In this document: positions 6,532 through 14,346 of the stretch, piece by piece
Layout of the letters: the number at the start of each line of letters is the position of its first letter
How positions within the stretch are numbered: position 1 is the stretch's first letter
Assembly (NCBI GenBank): GCA_040507985.1
Contig: JBEVNR010000052.1
Location: 1 to 14,479 of the forward strand
DNA from: JBEVNR01 sp040507985
GTDB taxonomy: Bacteria > Pseudomonadota > Alphaproteobacteria > Rickettsiales > UBA6187
Reading direction: 5' to 3'
DNA: 14,479 nucleotides
Translations under genes and position numbers: made by a program
The notes under the pieces: model-generated
Told to the model about the DNA's origin: nothing
Databases searched by the model: none
What the model saw: only the letters and a program-made list of their open reading frames with translations

Positions 6532-8613
6532 TTATTCCTCCATTGCTTCTAAAAGCGAGGAAGGCGTCAGCAATTGCGGCAACACGCGCGGCTTCGGCGT
6601 TTCTCCCTCGTCTTGCGCTTGAGGATAGTACACGTAAAGGGGTACGCCGTTTCGTCCGAAAATTTCCAAATAGCGCGTAATGGCGGGATCGGCGTTCGTC
6701 CAGTCCGCCTTAAATACCGCCACGTTCCGGTCGGCGAAGGCGGCGGCGACGCGCGCCGAATCAAGCGTGCGTTCGTTGACCTTACAGGTAATGCACCACG
6801 ACGCCGTGGCGTACACGAAGGCGGGGCGGCCTTCGGCCAGCGTTTCGGCGAGCGTCGCCTCGTCATACGGCACCGACGTCAGCGATTCCCTGGCGTCGTT
6901 TTCCTTTGCCGAAGGAATGCGAAAAAACGGATAGGCGAACGCGATCGCTCCCAGCGCTGCCAAAATCAGGGCCGGCGCGCCTTTTGCCACGCGCCTGCGC
7001 ACCCAGACGACGAAACAGAGCGCCACGACGGATATCCCCCACCATGCCGCGCCGTCGACGCCGGCTTGATGCGCCAGCACCCATGCCAGCCATACGGAGG
7101 TTAAAAACATGGGGAAGGCCAGGGCTTCCTTAAACGTTTCCATCCATGCCCCGGGCCGAGGCAAGAGGGCAAGCGCTCCCGGCACGAAGGCGATAAGCAA
7201 ATACGGGAAGGAAAGGCCGAATCCGAGCGCCAAGAACACCCCAACGGCTTGCGCTTCAGGGAAGGAAAGCGCCGCGCCGAGCGCGGTCGCCATAAAAGGC
7301 GCGGTGCACGGCGTCGCCACCAGCACCGCCAGCGCCCCGGTGGCGAACACGCTTAAAAAGCTTTCCTTCCCCTTTCCCGCGCCAAGCGTCAGGCCGACAT
7401 TCACCGGAAAAAATCCGATCAGATTTAAGCCGACGCCAAAAATCAGCGTCGCGAGCATCGCCACGAACAAGGGCGATTGCATCTGGTAGCCCCACCCTAT
7501 TTCTTGACCGGCGTGGCGAAGCGCGATGAGCATACCCCCAATAAGGGCGAAGAACGTCATGCACCCGGCCATGTATGCCAGCCCGTATAACCGCACGACG
7601 CGTCGTTCCTTGGCGGATTTTTTCGCGATGGCCAAGGCTTTCAGCGAGAGAATAGGAAAGACGCAGGGCATGGCGTTGAGAATGATTCCCCCCAAAAAGG
7701 CGAGAGCCACGGCGGGGATGAAATCGTCCACGCCGGACGCCTTCGCGGAAGGCGAGGCCGCCGGAGAGGGGGCGTCTTTCGAGGAGGCGATGGGCCTCAC
7801 GTCGCCGTCCACCCGATAATGGGCGGTCGCGCCGGCGGCGGTCGCCTCTAAAAATCCGACGACGCGCGTCGGAGCCTCTCCCGGTCCCCGCGCCATCCGC
7901 AGGCGCAGCTTTCCGTTTTTATACGAGAAGGATTGCGCCGCCGCATGGTCGATCAGCCCTCCGTCTTCGGGAAAGAAATACGCGTCGCCGGGCTTCTGGG
8001 GTACATTGGGACCGGAAAGCAATAACTCTACGCCGCCATTGTCGATGTTCGCGCCTTCAAGATCAAGCGGCGGCGGGTTGGCCGAATCGCGCAGCCGGTC
8101 GATGAGTTTTTTATCGGAGGAGGGAAGGGAAGCGTCGCCGACGTCTATCGTCAGCGTCTTCGCGGCGTTCTCCGGTACGCATACGTCGCGGCAGACCAAC
8201 CAATTTGCCTTTACGGTCAGCGTTATGGGCGCGCCGCGCGGGAGGGAGGGGGGAGGGGTGATTTTCGTTAAGTAATAGGCCGAGTTTTCGTAGCCATAAT
8301 TGGTGAGCGGCCCGAGCGGCATCCGGTGCGGGGGTTGCCAGATGAGTTCGGACGCCGTAAATCCTTCGGGTAATTTCCATTCTATGGTCGTCTCCAACCC
8401 CGAATCGCCGGGATTTTTCCAATAACTATGCCAGTTTTTCTCTAAATCCAGCCGAAACAGCGCGTAAAACGGCGCGCTTCCGTCTACTTGCGCATATTCC
8501 GCCGATAGGGAAGGGGAGGCGTGACGTTGTTCCGCCCGCGCCGCGCCGACGAAAAGCGAGAGCGCCAACGCCGCCGCTATGGTCCATATTGCCGAAAAAC
8601 GCCTCGTCGCCAT
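6532..8613 (-). CDS. DsbD/ScsB-type thiol:disulfide interchange protein
   Basis: A 693-aa protein that carries electrons from cytoplasmic thioredoxin across the inner membrane to periplasmic disulfide partners. A signal peptide (1-27, cleavage after GAARA) precedes a periplasmic beta domain with the cysteine pair Cys141/Cys145 (WLVCRDVCVP). Residues about 297-565 are the membrane core with the reactive cysteines in AMPCVFPI (Cys317) and ATPCTAPF (Cys436). The C-terminal domain is thioredoxin-like with ASWCITCK (Cys607/Cys610). All six redox cysteines are present. It is longer than E. coli DsbD (565 aa), mainly through a longer periplasmic N-terminal region, which fits the ScsB-like members common in alphaproteobacteria; I therefore leave out a gene symbol. 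It is the first gene of the operon with lgt and is divergent from the peroxiredoxin gene. Confidence 0.9.
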   Translation of the reverse strand: MATRRFSAIWTIAAALALSLFVGAARAEQRHASPSLSAEYAQVDGSAPFYALFRLDLEKNWHSYWKNPGDSGLETTIEWKLPEGFTASELIWQPPHRMPLGPLTNYGYENSAYYLTKITPPPSLPRGAPITLTVKANWLVCRDVCVPENAAKTLTIDVGDASLPSSDKKLIDRLRDSANPPPLDLEGANIDNGGVELLLSGPNVPQKPGDAYFFPEDGGLIDHAAAQSFSYKNGKLRLRMARGPGEAPTRVVGFLEATAAGATAHYRVDGDVRPIASSKDAPSPAASPSAKASGVDDFIPAVALAFLGGIILNAMPCVFPILSLKALAIAKKSAKERRVVRLYGLAYMAGCMTFFALIGGMLIALRHAGQEIGWGYQMQSPLFVAMLATLIFGVGLNLIGFFPVNVGLTLGAGKGKESFLSVFATGALAVLVATPCTAPFMATALGAALSFPEAQAVGVFLALGFGLSFPYLLIAFVPGALALLPRPGAWMETFKEALAFPMFLTSVWLAWVLAHQAGVDGAAWWGISVVALCFVVWVRRRVAKGAPALILAALGAIAFAYPFFRIPSAKENDARESLTSVPYDEATLAETLAEGRPAFVYATASWCITCKVNERTLDSARVAAAFADRNVAVFKADWTNADPAITRYLEIFGRNGVPLYVYYPQAQDEGETPKPRVLPQLLTPSSLLEAMEE

Positions 8614-8646
8614 AATCGTCGCCGCTTATGATATTTATATGCCGTC

Positions 8647-8675
8647 AAAATACGGGGGAGCGGCAAGTGCGTCAA
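8647..8675 (-). promoter_or_regulatory. Promoter of the dsbD-lgt operon
   Basis: Read on the minus strand, TTGACG (8675-8670) and TATTTT (8652-8647) are 17 bp apart, placing the start near 8640 and a leader of about 27 nt before the ATG at 8613. No strong Shine-Dalgarno sequence is seen. Confidence 0.5.
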
Positions 8676-8738
8676 GCGTATACGCTCCGCCTTAGCGGGT
8701 TATGCAAGAAGTCTATTGCAAATCGATTTTTTATAAAA

Positions 8739-8769
8739 TAAACGTTTGGTAACGATTGCCGTCTTTGCC
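8739..8769 (+). repeat. Conserved box with hairpin, copy upstream of the peroxiredoxin gene
   Basis: TTGGTAA, two changed bases, then ATTGCCGTCTTTGC (8746-8768) repeats 696-718 at 21 of 23 positions. CGTT (8743-8746), TGGT, AACG (8751-8754) forms a small stem, so both copies can place the GGT motif in a loop although the stem sequence differs. It lies between the divergent dsbD and ahpC promoters. Confidence 0.5.
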
Positions 8770-8780
8770 TTGCATGCCGA

Positions 8781-8819
8781 CATAATGTCCTTGACATGCG
8801 CGTTGCGTGGTTCCACTAT
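8781..8819 (+). promoter_or_regulatory. Candidate promoter region of the ahpC-pyrE-recJ cluster
   Basis: A perfect -35 TTGACA at 8791-8796 is followed after 17 bp by the poor -10 CACTAT (8814-8819). A better -10-like hexamer CATAAT lies at 8781-8786, with a TTGCCG at 8756-8761 inside the conserved repeat and a long 19-bp spacer. Either could be used; a weak -10 fits an activated promoter, as expected for a peroxide-response gene. No OxyR-type site could be assigned with confidence. Confidence 0.4.
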
Positions 8820-8854
8820 GGGCGCAAACGTAAATCAACGAACGAGAAGAGTGT

Positions 8855-9457
8855 ATGTCGCTTATCGGAAAAACGGCCCCAAACTTCACCGCCCAAGCGG
8901 TCATGCATGACAATTCCATCAACGCGCAGTTTAACCTTAAGGAATATCTGCAAGGTTCGGTCGGCGTGCTCTTCTTTTATCCTTTGGATTTTACTTTCGT
9001 TTGTCCCTCCGAAATTATCGCGTTCGACAAGCGCACCGACGCCTTCGATAAGTTGGGCGCGAAGCTCGTCGGCATTAGCGTCGACTCGCAATTCACCCAC
9101 CACGCATGGCGCAACACGCCGCTTGAGCAGGGCGGCATCGGCCAAATATCCTTCCCGCTCGTGGCCGACCTTACCAAAAATATTGCGCGCGATTATGACG
9201 TGCTGCTCGAAAATGCCGGCGTCGCCTTGCGCGGCACGTTCGTCATCGACAAGAACTTTACCGTTCGCCATGCGCTAATAAACGACTTGCCGCTTGGCCG
9301 TAACGTGGACGAAACCTTGCGGACGGTGGATAGCCTGAACTTCCACGAACAATATGGCGAAGTATGCCCCGCCGGATGGCGCCAGGGCAGCCCCGGCATG
9401 AAGCCGACGAGCGAAGGCGTCGCCGATTACTTAAAAAAACATGCGGCTAAATTATAG
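8855..9457 (+). CDS. ahpC: Typical 2-Cys peroxiredoxin (AhpC/TSA family)
   Basis: A 200-aa thiol peroxidase that reduces hydrogen peroxide and organic hydroperoxides. The peroxidatic cysteine is Cys50 in PLDFTFVCPSE, with the usual Pro43 and Thr47, and Arg126 in LRGTFVID. The resolving cysteine is Cys171 in EVCPAGW. GGIG at 93-96 matches the GGLG motif of the Prx1 group, and the tail VADYLKKH aligns with the eukaryotic SKEYFSKH, with Leu for Phe. It is therefore closer to Prx1-type enzymes than to E. coli AhpC, and no ahpF lies nearby; the reductant is probably thioredoxin. GAGAAGAG before the start is a fair ribosome binding site. It is the first gene of a cluster with pyrE (21-nt gap) and recJ. 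The gene symbol is used in the broad family sense. Confidence 0.92.
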   Translation: MSLIGKTAPNFTAQAVMHDNSINAQFNLKEYLQGSVGVLFFYPLDFTFVCPSEIIAFDKRTDAFDKLGAKLVGISVDSQFTHHAWRNTPLEQGGIGQISFPLVADLTKNIARDYDVLLENAGVALRGTFVIDKNFTVRHALINDLPLGRNVDETLRTVDSLNFHEQYGEVCPAGWRQGSPGMKPTSEGVADYLKKHAAKL

Positions 9458-9478
9458 CTATAGGTCGCGGGAGCGCAT

Positions 9479-10066
9479 ATGAACGAAAGCGAGGTGATGC
9501 GCGAATTTCGTGACAGCAAGGCCATATTGGATGGGCATTTTATTTTGTCCTCCGGCCTGCATAGCCGCCAATACATGCAATGCGCCCGTTTATTGGTTGA
9601 CGCCGACCGCGCCCGTCGAATATCGGAAGCCTTGGCAAACAAAATAGAGAAAGAATTTGACGGCGACGTTGATATCGTCGTCGCTCCCGCCATGGGCGGG
9701 GTGGTGATCGGCGCTCTCGTAGCGCTGGCGCTAGGAAAGCCGTCGATATTTTGCGAACGGGAAAACGGCGAATTTCGCTTTCGTCGCGGTTTCGACGTTC
9801 CCTTAGGCGCACGCGCTCTGGTAGTGGAAGACGTGGTGACGACGGGCTTGTCGTCGCACGAAACCTTCGCCTGTATCGTCGACGCCGGCGGCGTTCCGGT
9901 GGCCGAAGCCTGCATTGCGAATCGCATGGGCGAAGACCGCATCGAAAACGTGCCGCTTTTTTCGCTGTGTCGCCCAAAAATCGACGTGTTTTCTCCGCAA
10001 CACGTTCCCGCCGACCTGCTTTCCGTCCCTCCCGTAAAGCCGGGTAGCCGCACGCTTAAAAAATGA
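9479..10066 (+). CDS. pyrE: Orotate phosphoribosyltransferase
   Basis: A 195-aa cytosolic enzyme that joins orotate to PRPP to give orotidine 5'-phosphate in de novo pyrimidine synthesis. The N-terminal GHFILSSGLHSRQY (19-32) is the usual orotate-binding start, FCEREN (91-96) is the catalytic loop region, and LVVEDVVTTGLS (114-125) is the PRPP-binding motif with the adjacent Glu-Asp pair. Length is normal for the bacterial single-domain form. GGGAG five bases before ATG 9479 is a good ribosome binding site. The stop overlaps the recJ start (ATGA), so recJ translation is coupled to it. A de novo pyrimidine gene argues against the most reduced intracellular parasites. Confidence 0.93.
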   Translation: MNESEVMREFRDSKAILDGHFILSSGLHSRQYMQCARLLVDADRARRISEALANKIEKEFDGDVDIVVAPAMGGVVIGALVALALGKPSIFCERENGEFRFRRGFDVPLGARALVVEDVVTTGLSSHETFACIVDAGGVPVAEACIANRMGEDRIENVPLFSLCRPKIDVFSPQHVPADLLSVPPVKPGSRTLKK

Positions 10067-11850
10067 AAGCTCTCCGCTTAACGTCGTTAACCGGAAAGGA
10101 ATGGCGCTTTTTCGAGCATGACGGGGCAAAAGCGCTGTATATGCGCCAACTTTATGGCATATCCGACCTGCAAGCGCGCGTCGCCTTAATGCGAGGGATA
10201 GGGCCGGAGGATTATCGGCAATATGCGGATCCCACCTTGCGCGACTTAATGCCCGATCCTTACGTGTTAAAAGACATGCGCGCGGCGACGGAACATGTCG
10301 CAGGCGCCGTGGAAGAAGGAAGGGCCGTCGGCGTGATCGGCGACTATGACGTGGACGGCGCCACCTCGTCCGCCGTTTTGGCGCTTGTTTTTCGCGCCAT
10401 CGGAACGCAATGCGAGGTCTTTATTCCGGATCGCGCCGAAGACGGGTACGGTCCCTGCAACCGTGCGTTCGACCGTTTTCTTGCGCTCGGCATACGCGAC
10501 GCCTTAACCGTCGATTGCGGCGCAACCGCGTTCGCCCCCTTGGCCTACGCCGAATCGCTTGGAATCCGGACCGTCGTGCTCGACCACCACGCCGGCGCCG
10601 AAAGCCTGCCGCCGGCACGGGCCGTCGTGAACCCGAACAGGCAGGACGAAACCGGCGCCTACGGGTATCTCGCCGCCGTCGGCGTCACGTTTTTATTTGC
10701 CGTGGCGTTGTGCAGAGAGTTGCGCCTGCGCGGATATTTTGCCGCGAAAGCGATTCCGGAGCCGGACTTGCGTTCGCTTCTCGACGTGGCCGCTCTGGGA
10801 ACGGTGTGCGACGTGGTGCCGCTCGTCGGATTAAACCGGGCTTTCGTGCGGCAGGGATTGAAAATCATGGCGCGGCGCGGCAATGTCGGCCTCTCGGCGC
10901 TCATCGACGTCGCCGGCGTGAAGGACGCGCCCGACGCCTACCATTTGGGCTTTGTGCTTGGTCCGCGCATTAACGCCGGGGGGCGCGTCGGTGATTCAGG
11001 ATTGGGCGTCGCGCTTCTTACCTCGCAAGACTCGTTAGAGGCGGCGTCGATCGCGCAGCGACTGCACGCCTATAACGAGGAGCGAAAGGCGTTGGAGAAA
11101 TTGGCGCTCGAAGAGGCGGAGTCGCAAATCGACGCGGGCGACGTCGCCGCGCCCATGCTGTTTGCGGCGTCCCGCGATTGGCACGAAGGCGTGATAGGCA
11201 TCGTGGCGGGAAGGCTGAAGGACAAATACCACCGCCCCGTCGCCGTCCTGTCGCTAAAAGACGGCGTCGCCAAGGCGTCGGCGCGGTCCATCGAAGGAGC
11301 GAACGTAGGCGCCGCGATATTGGCGGCCAAGGACGCCGGGCTGCTTATCGCCGGCGGCGGCCATGCCATGGCGGGGGGATTCTCGGTAAGGGAAGCCGAT
11401 ATGGACGCGCTCGCCTCCTTCCTGCGCGATTTCTTGAAACAGGCGGTGGAGCGCAACGCCGTTCCCGTCTTTACGCCGGACGCGGTGGCCGCGCTCGCGG
11501 GCGTGGACCTAAAAACGGCGGAAGAGCTGGAAGCCTGCGCTCCCTACGGGGCGGCCAATCCCAAGCCGCGCTTCGTATTCTCGGGCGCGAGAATCTTATC
11601 CGTCGACATATTGGGCGGCGCCCATTATCGGTGCCTGCTGCGCGACGCCCATCGCGATAAGGGCGGTTGCGTCAAGGCCATGGCCTTTCGCGCGGACGGG
11701 TCGGCGCTGGGAGACGCGCTGCGCGCCTGCGTCGGCAAGGTCGTGGCGGTGGCCGGCACGCTGAACGTCAATCGATGGAAAGGCGCCGCAACCATAGACG
11801 TGCATATCGACGACGTGGCGTTGCAGGAAACGTTCGAGGCTTGCCGTTAA
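10063..11850 (+). CDS. recJ: Single-stranded-DNA-specific exonuclease RecJ
   Basis: A 595-aa 5'-3' single-strand exonuclease for RecF-pathway recombination, mismatch and base-excision repair. The DHH phosphoesterase motifs are in order: GDYDVDGATS (93-102), TVDCGA (149-154), VLDHHAG (172-178) and DVAALGTVCDVVPL (241-254). The linker GPRINAGGR (300-308) and the DHHA1 parts DWHEGVIGIVAGRLK (372-386) and GGGHAMAGGFS (431-441) follow, then a C-terminal OB-like domain. All metal-binding aspartates and histidines expected from the family are present, and length is typical. The start is fixed by the ATGA overlap with pyrE. The 3' end converges on the DUF2610-like gene with a 12-nt gap and no obvious terminator. 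Confidence 0.95.
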   Translation: MKALRLTSLTGKEWRFFEHDGAKALYMRQLYGISDLQARVALMRGIGPEDYRQYADPTLRDLMPDPYVLKDMRAATEHVAGAVEEGRAVGVIGDYDVDGATSSAVLALVFRAIGTQCEVFIPDRAEDGYGPCNRAFDRFLALGIRDALTVDCGATAFAPLAYAESLGIRTVVLDHHAGAESLPPARAVVNPNRQDETGAYGYLAAVGVTFLFAVALCRELRLRGYFAAKAIPEPDLRSLLDVAALGTVCDVVPLVGLNRAFVRQGLKIMARRGNVGLSALIDVAGVKDAPDAYHLGFVLGPRINAGGRVGDSGLGVALLTSQDSLEAASIAQRLHAYNEERKALEKLALEEAESQIDAGDVAAPMLFAASRDWHEGVIGIVAGRLKDKYHRPVAVLSLKDGVAKASARSIEGANVGAAILAAKDAGLLIAGGGHAMAGGFSVREADMDALASFLRDFLKQAVERNAVPVFTPDAVAALAGVDLKTAEELEACAPYGAANPKPRFVFSGARILSVDILGGAHYRCLLRDAHRDKGGCVKAMAFRADGSALGDALRACVGKVVAVAGTLNVNRWKGAATIDVHIDDVALQETFEACR

Positions 11851-11862
11851 AGTGCCTGTAGC

Positions 11863-12132
11863 CTAGCTCTCCGTTTCCTCTTCTTTTTCGGGGGCGGATT
11901 CCTCCAAGGCGTAGTCGCACATTTCTTCAAACGGAATGTTATTGCGTTGCGCTAGGTCTTGCAGTTGGCGCAACGTTTCCATCAAATCTTCCGGCACCAC
12001 GCCTCCGCGTTCCTTGGAAAGCCAGTCCGCCTGAAATTGCAGGGGATGGTGGGACCCTTCCGGCGTGCCGACATATAAGGCGAACGGAGAGGGGGTGCCG
12101 TTAAAAACGCAGTTGACGGTCAGTTTTTTCAT
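11863..12132 (-). CDS. DUF2610-like small protein
   Basis: An 89-aa soluble protein resembling the DUF2610 family known mainly from Rickettsiales. The supporting parts are the start MKKLTVNCVFNG, YVGTPEGSHHPLQFQ (20-34), then WLSKERGGVVPEDLM and a helical IPFEEMCDYAL near the end. The last 13 residues are acidic (Glu-rich). No signal peptide or membrane segment is present. Function is unknown. AAGGATAG about 7 nt before the start is a good ribosome binding site, and a promoter is visible at 12156-12185 on the minus strand. It is divergent from virD4, so the two may share control. The family call is from memory of its conserved core, not a search. Confidence 0.8.
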   Translation of the reverse strand: MKKLTVNCVFNGTPSPFALYVGTPEGSHHPLQFQADWLSKERGGVVPEDLMETLRQLQDLAQRNNIPFEEMCDYALEESAPEKEEETES

Positions 12133-12155
12133 AACGCTATCCTTATTCTTATGCC

Positions 12156-12185
12156 ATCATAACGCCCAAACGGAGCCTTTGTCGA
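12156..12185 (-). promoter_or_regulatory. Promoter of the DUF2610-like gene
   Basis: On the minus strand, TCGACA (12185-12180) and TATGAT (12161-12156) are 18 bp apart, each one base from consensus. The start would be about 12149, leaving a short leader that contains the AAGGATAG ribosome binding site. Confidence 0.5.
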
Positions 12186-12223
12186 GCGTTCGTGAAATGA
12201 AACGACGCCGAAACGTCACAAAA

Positions 12224-12298
12224 CGGTGCATCGCATCAAGCAGAAGTAATTTTAATAAATTAACGTATTAATTCATGTTTTTGCCCGGTGCGTCGCAT
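12224..12298 (+). repeat. Direct repeat CGGTGCRTCGCAT flanking an AT-rich palindrome
   Basis: CGGTGCATCGCAT (12224-12236) and CGGTGCGTCGCAT (12286-12298) match at 12 of 13 positions, 62 bp apart start to start. Between them lie TTAA boxes at 12252, 12260 and 12268 (an 8-bp period) and the palindrome AATTAA, CGTA, TTAATT (12258-12273). The block occupies the shared regulatory space of two divergent genes, so it may bind a regulator of either. Confidence 0.45.
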
Positions 12299-12315
12299 TC
12301 CGTTTGCGTTTTTTA

Positions 12316-12345
12316 TTGGTAAATATGTGGTAAAAAGGGTAAAAT
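12316..12345 (+). promoter_or_regulatory. Promoter of virD4 with iterated GGTAAA
   Basis: TTGGTA (12316-12321) and TAAAAT (12340-12345) are 18 bp apart, the latter one base from consensus. GGTAAA occurs three times in this stretch (12318, 12329 and 12338), roughly one helical turn apart, so a protein might bind there on one face of the DNA. The leader is about 35 nt, with no clear Shine-Dalgarno before ATG 12387. Confidence 0.45.
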
Positions 12346-12386
12346 CAAACCGTTCACCATCCGAAAAAAACGACTGACGATAATTT

Positions 12387-14294
12387 ATGAACCCGATGTA
12401 CGCCCTCTATGCCGCGCGAAAAGGGGTGGTGATATTTTTAATGTTGTTGGTTATCTTGATCGGGTGCGGCGTGGCGTCGGCCTATATCGTCACGTATTTG
12501 GTTGCGCCGCCCGATAGGCTTCCCGGCGTCTTCGCCGACGCCATATGGGTGGACCTGAAAAACGTCTTTATCATTTTATTGCGCAGTTGGAAAAAACTGT
12601 TGGCGGAGGGTTTCGTCGATAGCGTTTTTCCGGCTAAGGTGATGGGAGGAACGGTCGCGCCGTTCTTTATGTTAGGCTCGATGCTGTTTATGCTGCGGGC
12701 GCCTCTCTCCGACTGGCGCCCGTTCAAGCCAAAGGAACAAGTCTTCGGCGACGCCCGTTGGGCGGACGAAAGAGACATCCGCCGCGCCGGGCTTCGCAGC
12801 AAGAAGGGCATGCTGCTCGGACGCGACAACCGGGGCGAATTTTTGATCGCCTCGGGGTTTCAGCATGCGCTTCTCTTTGCGCCGACCGGCTCCGGCAAGG
12901 GCGTGGGATTCGTTATTCCGAACTTGCTGTTTTGGGAAGACTCCGTCATCGTTCACGACATTAAGCTGGAAAACTATGACCTGACGAGCGGTTATCGCAA
13001 CCAAAAACTAGGGCAAAGGGTCTTTGTGTGGAACCCGGCCGACCCGGACGGCAAAAGCCATTGCTACAACCCCATTGACTGGATCAGCAGCAAGCCCGGG
13101 CAGATGGTGGACGACGTGCAAAAAATTTCCAACCTTATTTGCCCGAACCAGGAATTTTGGGAAAACGAGGCGCGCAGCTTGTTCGTGGGCGTGGTGCTGT
13201 ATCTGCTCGCCGTTCCCGAAAAAATGAAAACCTTCGGCGAAGTGGTGCGCACCATGCGCAGCGACGACGTCACCTACAACATGGCCGTGGTGCTCGACAC
13301 GATGGGCAGCACCATTCACCCCGTGTCGTACATGAACATCGCCGCCTTTTTGCAAAAAGCGGACAAAGAGCGCTCCGGCGTCGTATCCACCCTTAACTCT
13401 AAGCTCGAGTTATGGGCGAACCCGCTCATCGACACGGCGACCGCGACCAGCGACTTTAACATTATGGAGTTTAAAAACAAGGCGACGACGATCTATGTCG
13501 GCGTGACGCCGGACAACTTGCAGCGCTTGCAGCCCTTGTTGCAGGTGTTTTACCAGCAAGCCACGCAGTTTTTAAGCCGCCGCATTCCCGGTCCGGACGA
13601 AAAATACGGCGTCATGTTCATGCTCGACGAGTTTCCCACCTTGGGAAAAATGGACCAGTTCATGACCGGCATCGCCTATTTTCGGGGGTATCGGGTCCGC
13701 TTGTTCCTTATCGTGCAAGACACGCAGCAGCTTAAGGGCATATACGAAGATTCGGGGATGAACTCGTTTTTGTCGAACTCGACCTACCGCATTACCTTCG
13801 CGGCGAACAACTACGACACCGCCGACCTTATCTCCAAGCTGACCGGCAACAAGACGGTGAAGCAAACCTCGCTTAATTCCCCGAAATTCCTGGACCTGAA
13901 CCCCGCTTCGCGCTCCGTCAACCTTTCCGAAGCCCAGCGGGCGCTTCTTTTGCCGCAAGAGGTGATCGGACTGGACAGAGACAAGCAAATATTGCTGATC
14001 GAATCGTCCCCGCCGATCATGTCGAAGAAAATTAAATATTACGAAGACAAAATGTTTACCAGCCGGCTGCTGACCAAAACCGACGTGCCGACGCAAGAGC
14101 CGTTCGACCAACGGGCGCATATTTCCTATAAGAGCGGCAGCGACGCCGCCGCAAAACAAAACGCGGCGCCCGCCGGCAAAAAGAACGCCAACGCCTCCGG
14201 CGGCGGACAACGTCCGAGCGGAGGCGGCGGAGGGCAACGCGGAGGCGGCGGCAGCGGCGGCCAGCGCGAGGCGGAAGCGGACGTAGGAAGGTAG
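12387..14294 (+). CDS. virD4: VirD4/TraG-type type IV secretion coupling ATPase
   Basis: A 635-aa inner-membrane ATPase that recruits substrates to a type IV secretion channel. Two N-terminal membrane segments (about 13-40 and 88-104) enclose a short periplasmic loop. FGDARWADERDI (120-131) is the conserved entry to the ATPase domain. Walker A is APTGSGKG (165-172), Walker B is VMFMLDEFPTLGKM (409-422), and the downstream VQDTQQLKGIY and SNSTYRI segments match the family. The core ends near 580. Residues 580-635 form a low-complexity tail rich in Ala, then Gly, with three GGQR units, probably disordered. No other virB, virD or relaxase gene is in the window, so the channel genes are elsewhere and its use for conjugation or effector export cannot be decided. 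An insertion sequence begins about 50-95 nt after the stop. Confidence 0.93.
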   Translation: MNPMYALYAARKGVVIFLMLLVILIGCGVASAYIVTYLVAPPDRLPGVFADAIWVDLKNVFIILLRSWKKLLAEGFVDSVFPAKVMGGTVAPFFMLGSMLFMLRAPLSDWRPFKPKEQVFGDARWADERDIRRAGLRSKKGMLLGRDNRGEFLIASGFQHALLFAPTGSGKGVGFVIPNLLFWEDSVIVHDIKLENYDLTSGYRNQKLGQRVFVWNPADPDGKSHCYNPIDWISSKPGQMVDDVQKISNLICPNQEFWENEARSLFVGVVLYLLAVPEKMKTFGEVVRTMRSDDVTYNMAVVLDTMGSTIHPVSYMNIAAFLQKADKERSGVVSTLNSKLELWANPLIDTATATSDFNIMEFKNKATTIYVGVTPDNLQRLQPLLQVFYQQATQFLSRRIPGPDEKYGVMFMLDEFPTLGKMDQFMTGIAYFRGYRVRLFLIVQDTQQLKGIYEDSGMNSFLSNSTYRITFAANNYDTADLISKLTGNKTVKQTSLNSPKFLDLNPASRSVNLSEAQRALLLPQEVIGLDRDKQILLIESSPPIMSKKIKYYEDKMFTSRLLTKTDVPTQEPFDQRAHISYKSGSDAAAKQNAAPAGKKNANASGGGQRPSGGGGGQRGGGGSGGQREAEADVGR

Positions 14295-14346
14295 CCGATG
14301 GGCGCCGGACTGCCGCGCAATTTAGGAAAAGACGCCCTAATGCGAA

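Noticed and set aside
11178..11660. 160-codon plus-strand frame inside recJ
   Set aside because: Arg-rich shadow of the recJ frame, with no start context and no motif.
12252..12271. CtrA-type binding site (TTAA-N7-TTAA)
   Set aside because: The TTAA boxes here are 4 bp apart, not 7, so the alphaproteobacterial CtrA spacing is not met.
13572..14237. 221-codon minus-strand frame opposite virD4
   Set aside because: It is antisense to the conserved Walker B region and downstream core. The length comes from the lack of stops in GC-rich antisense frames.
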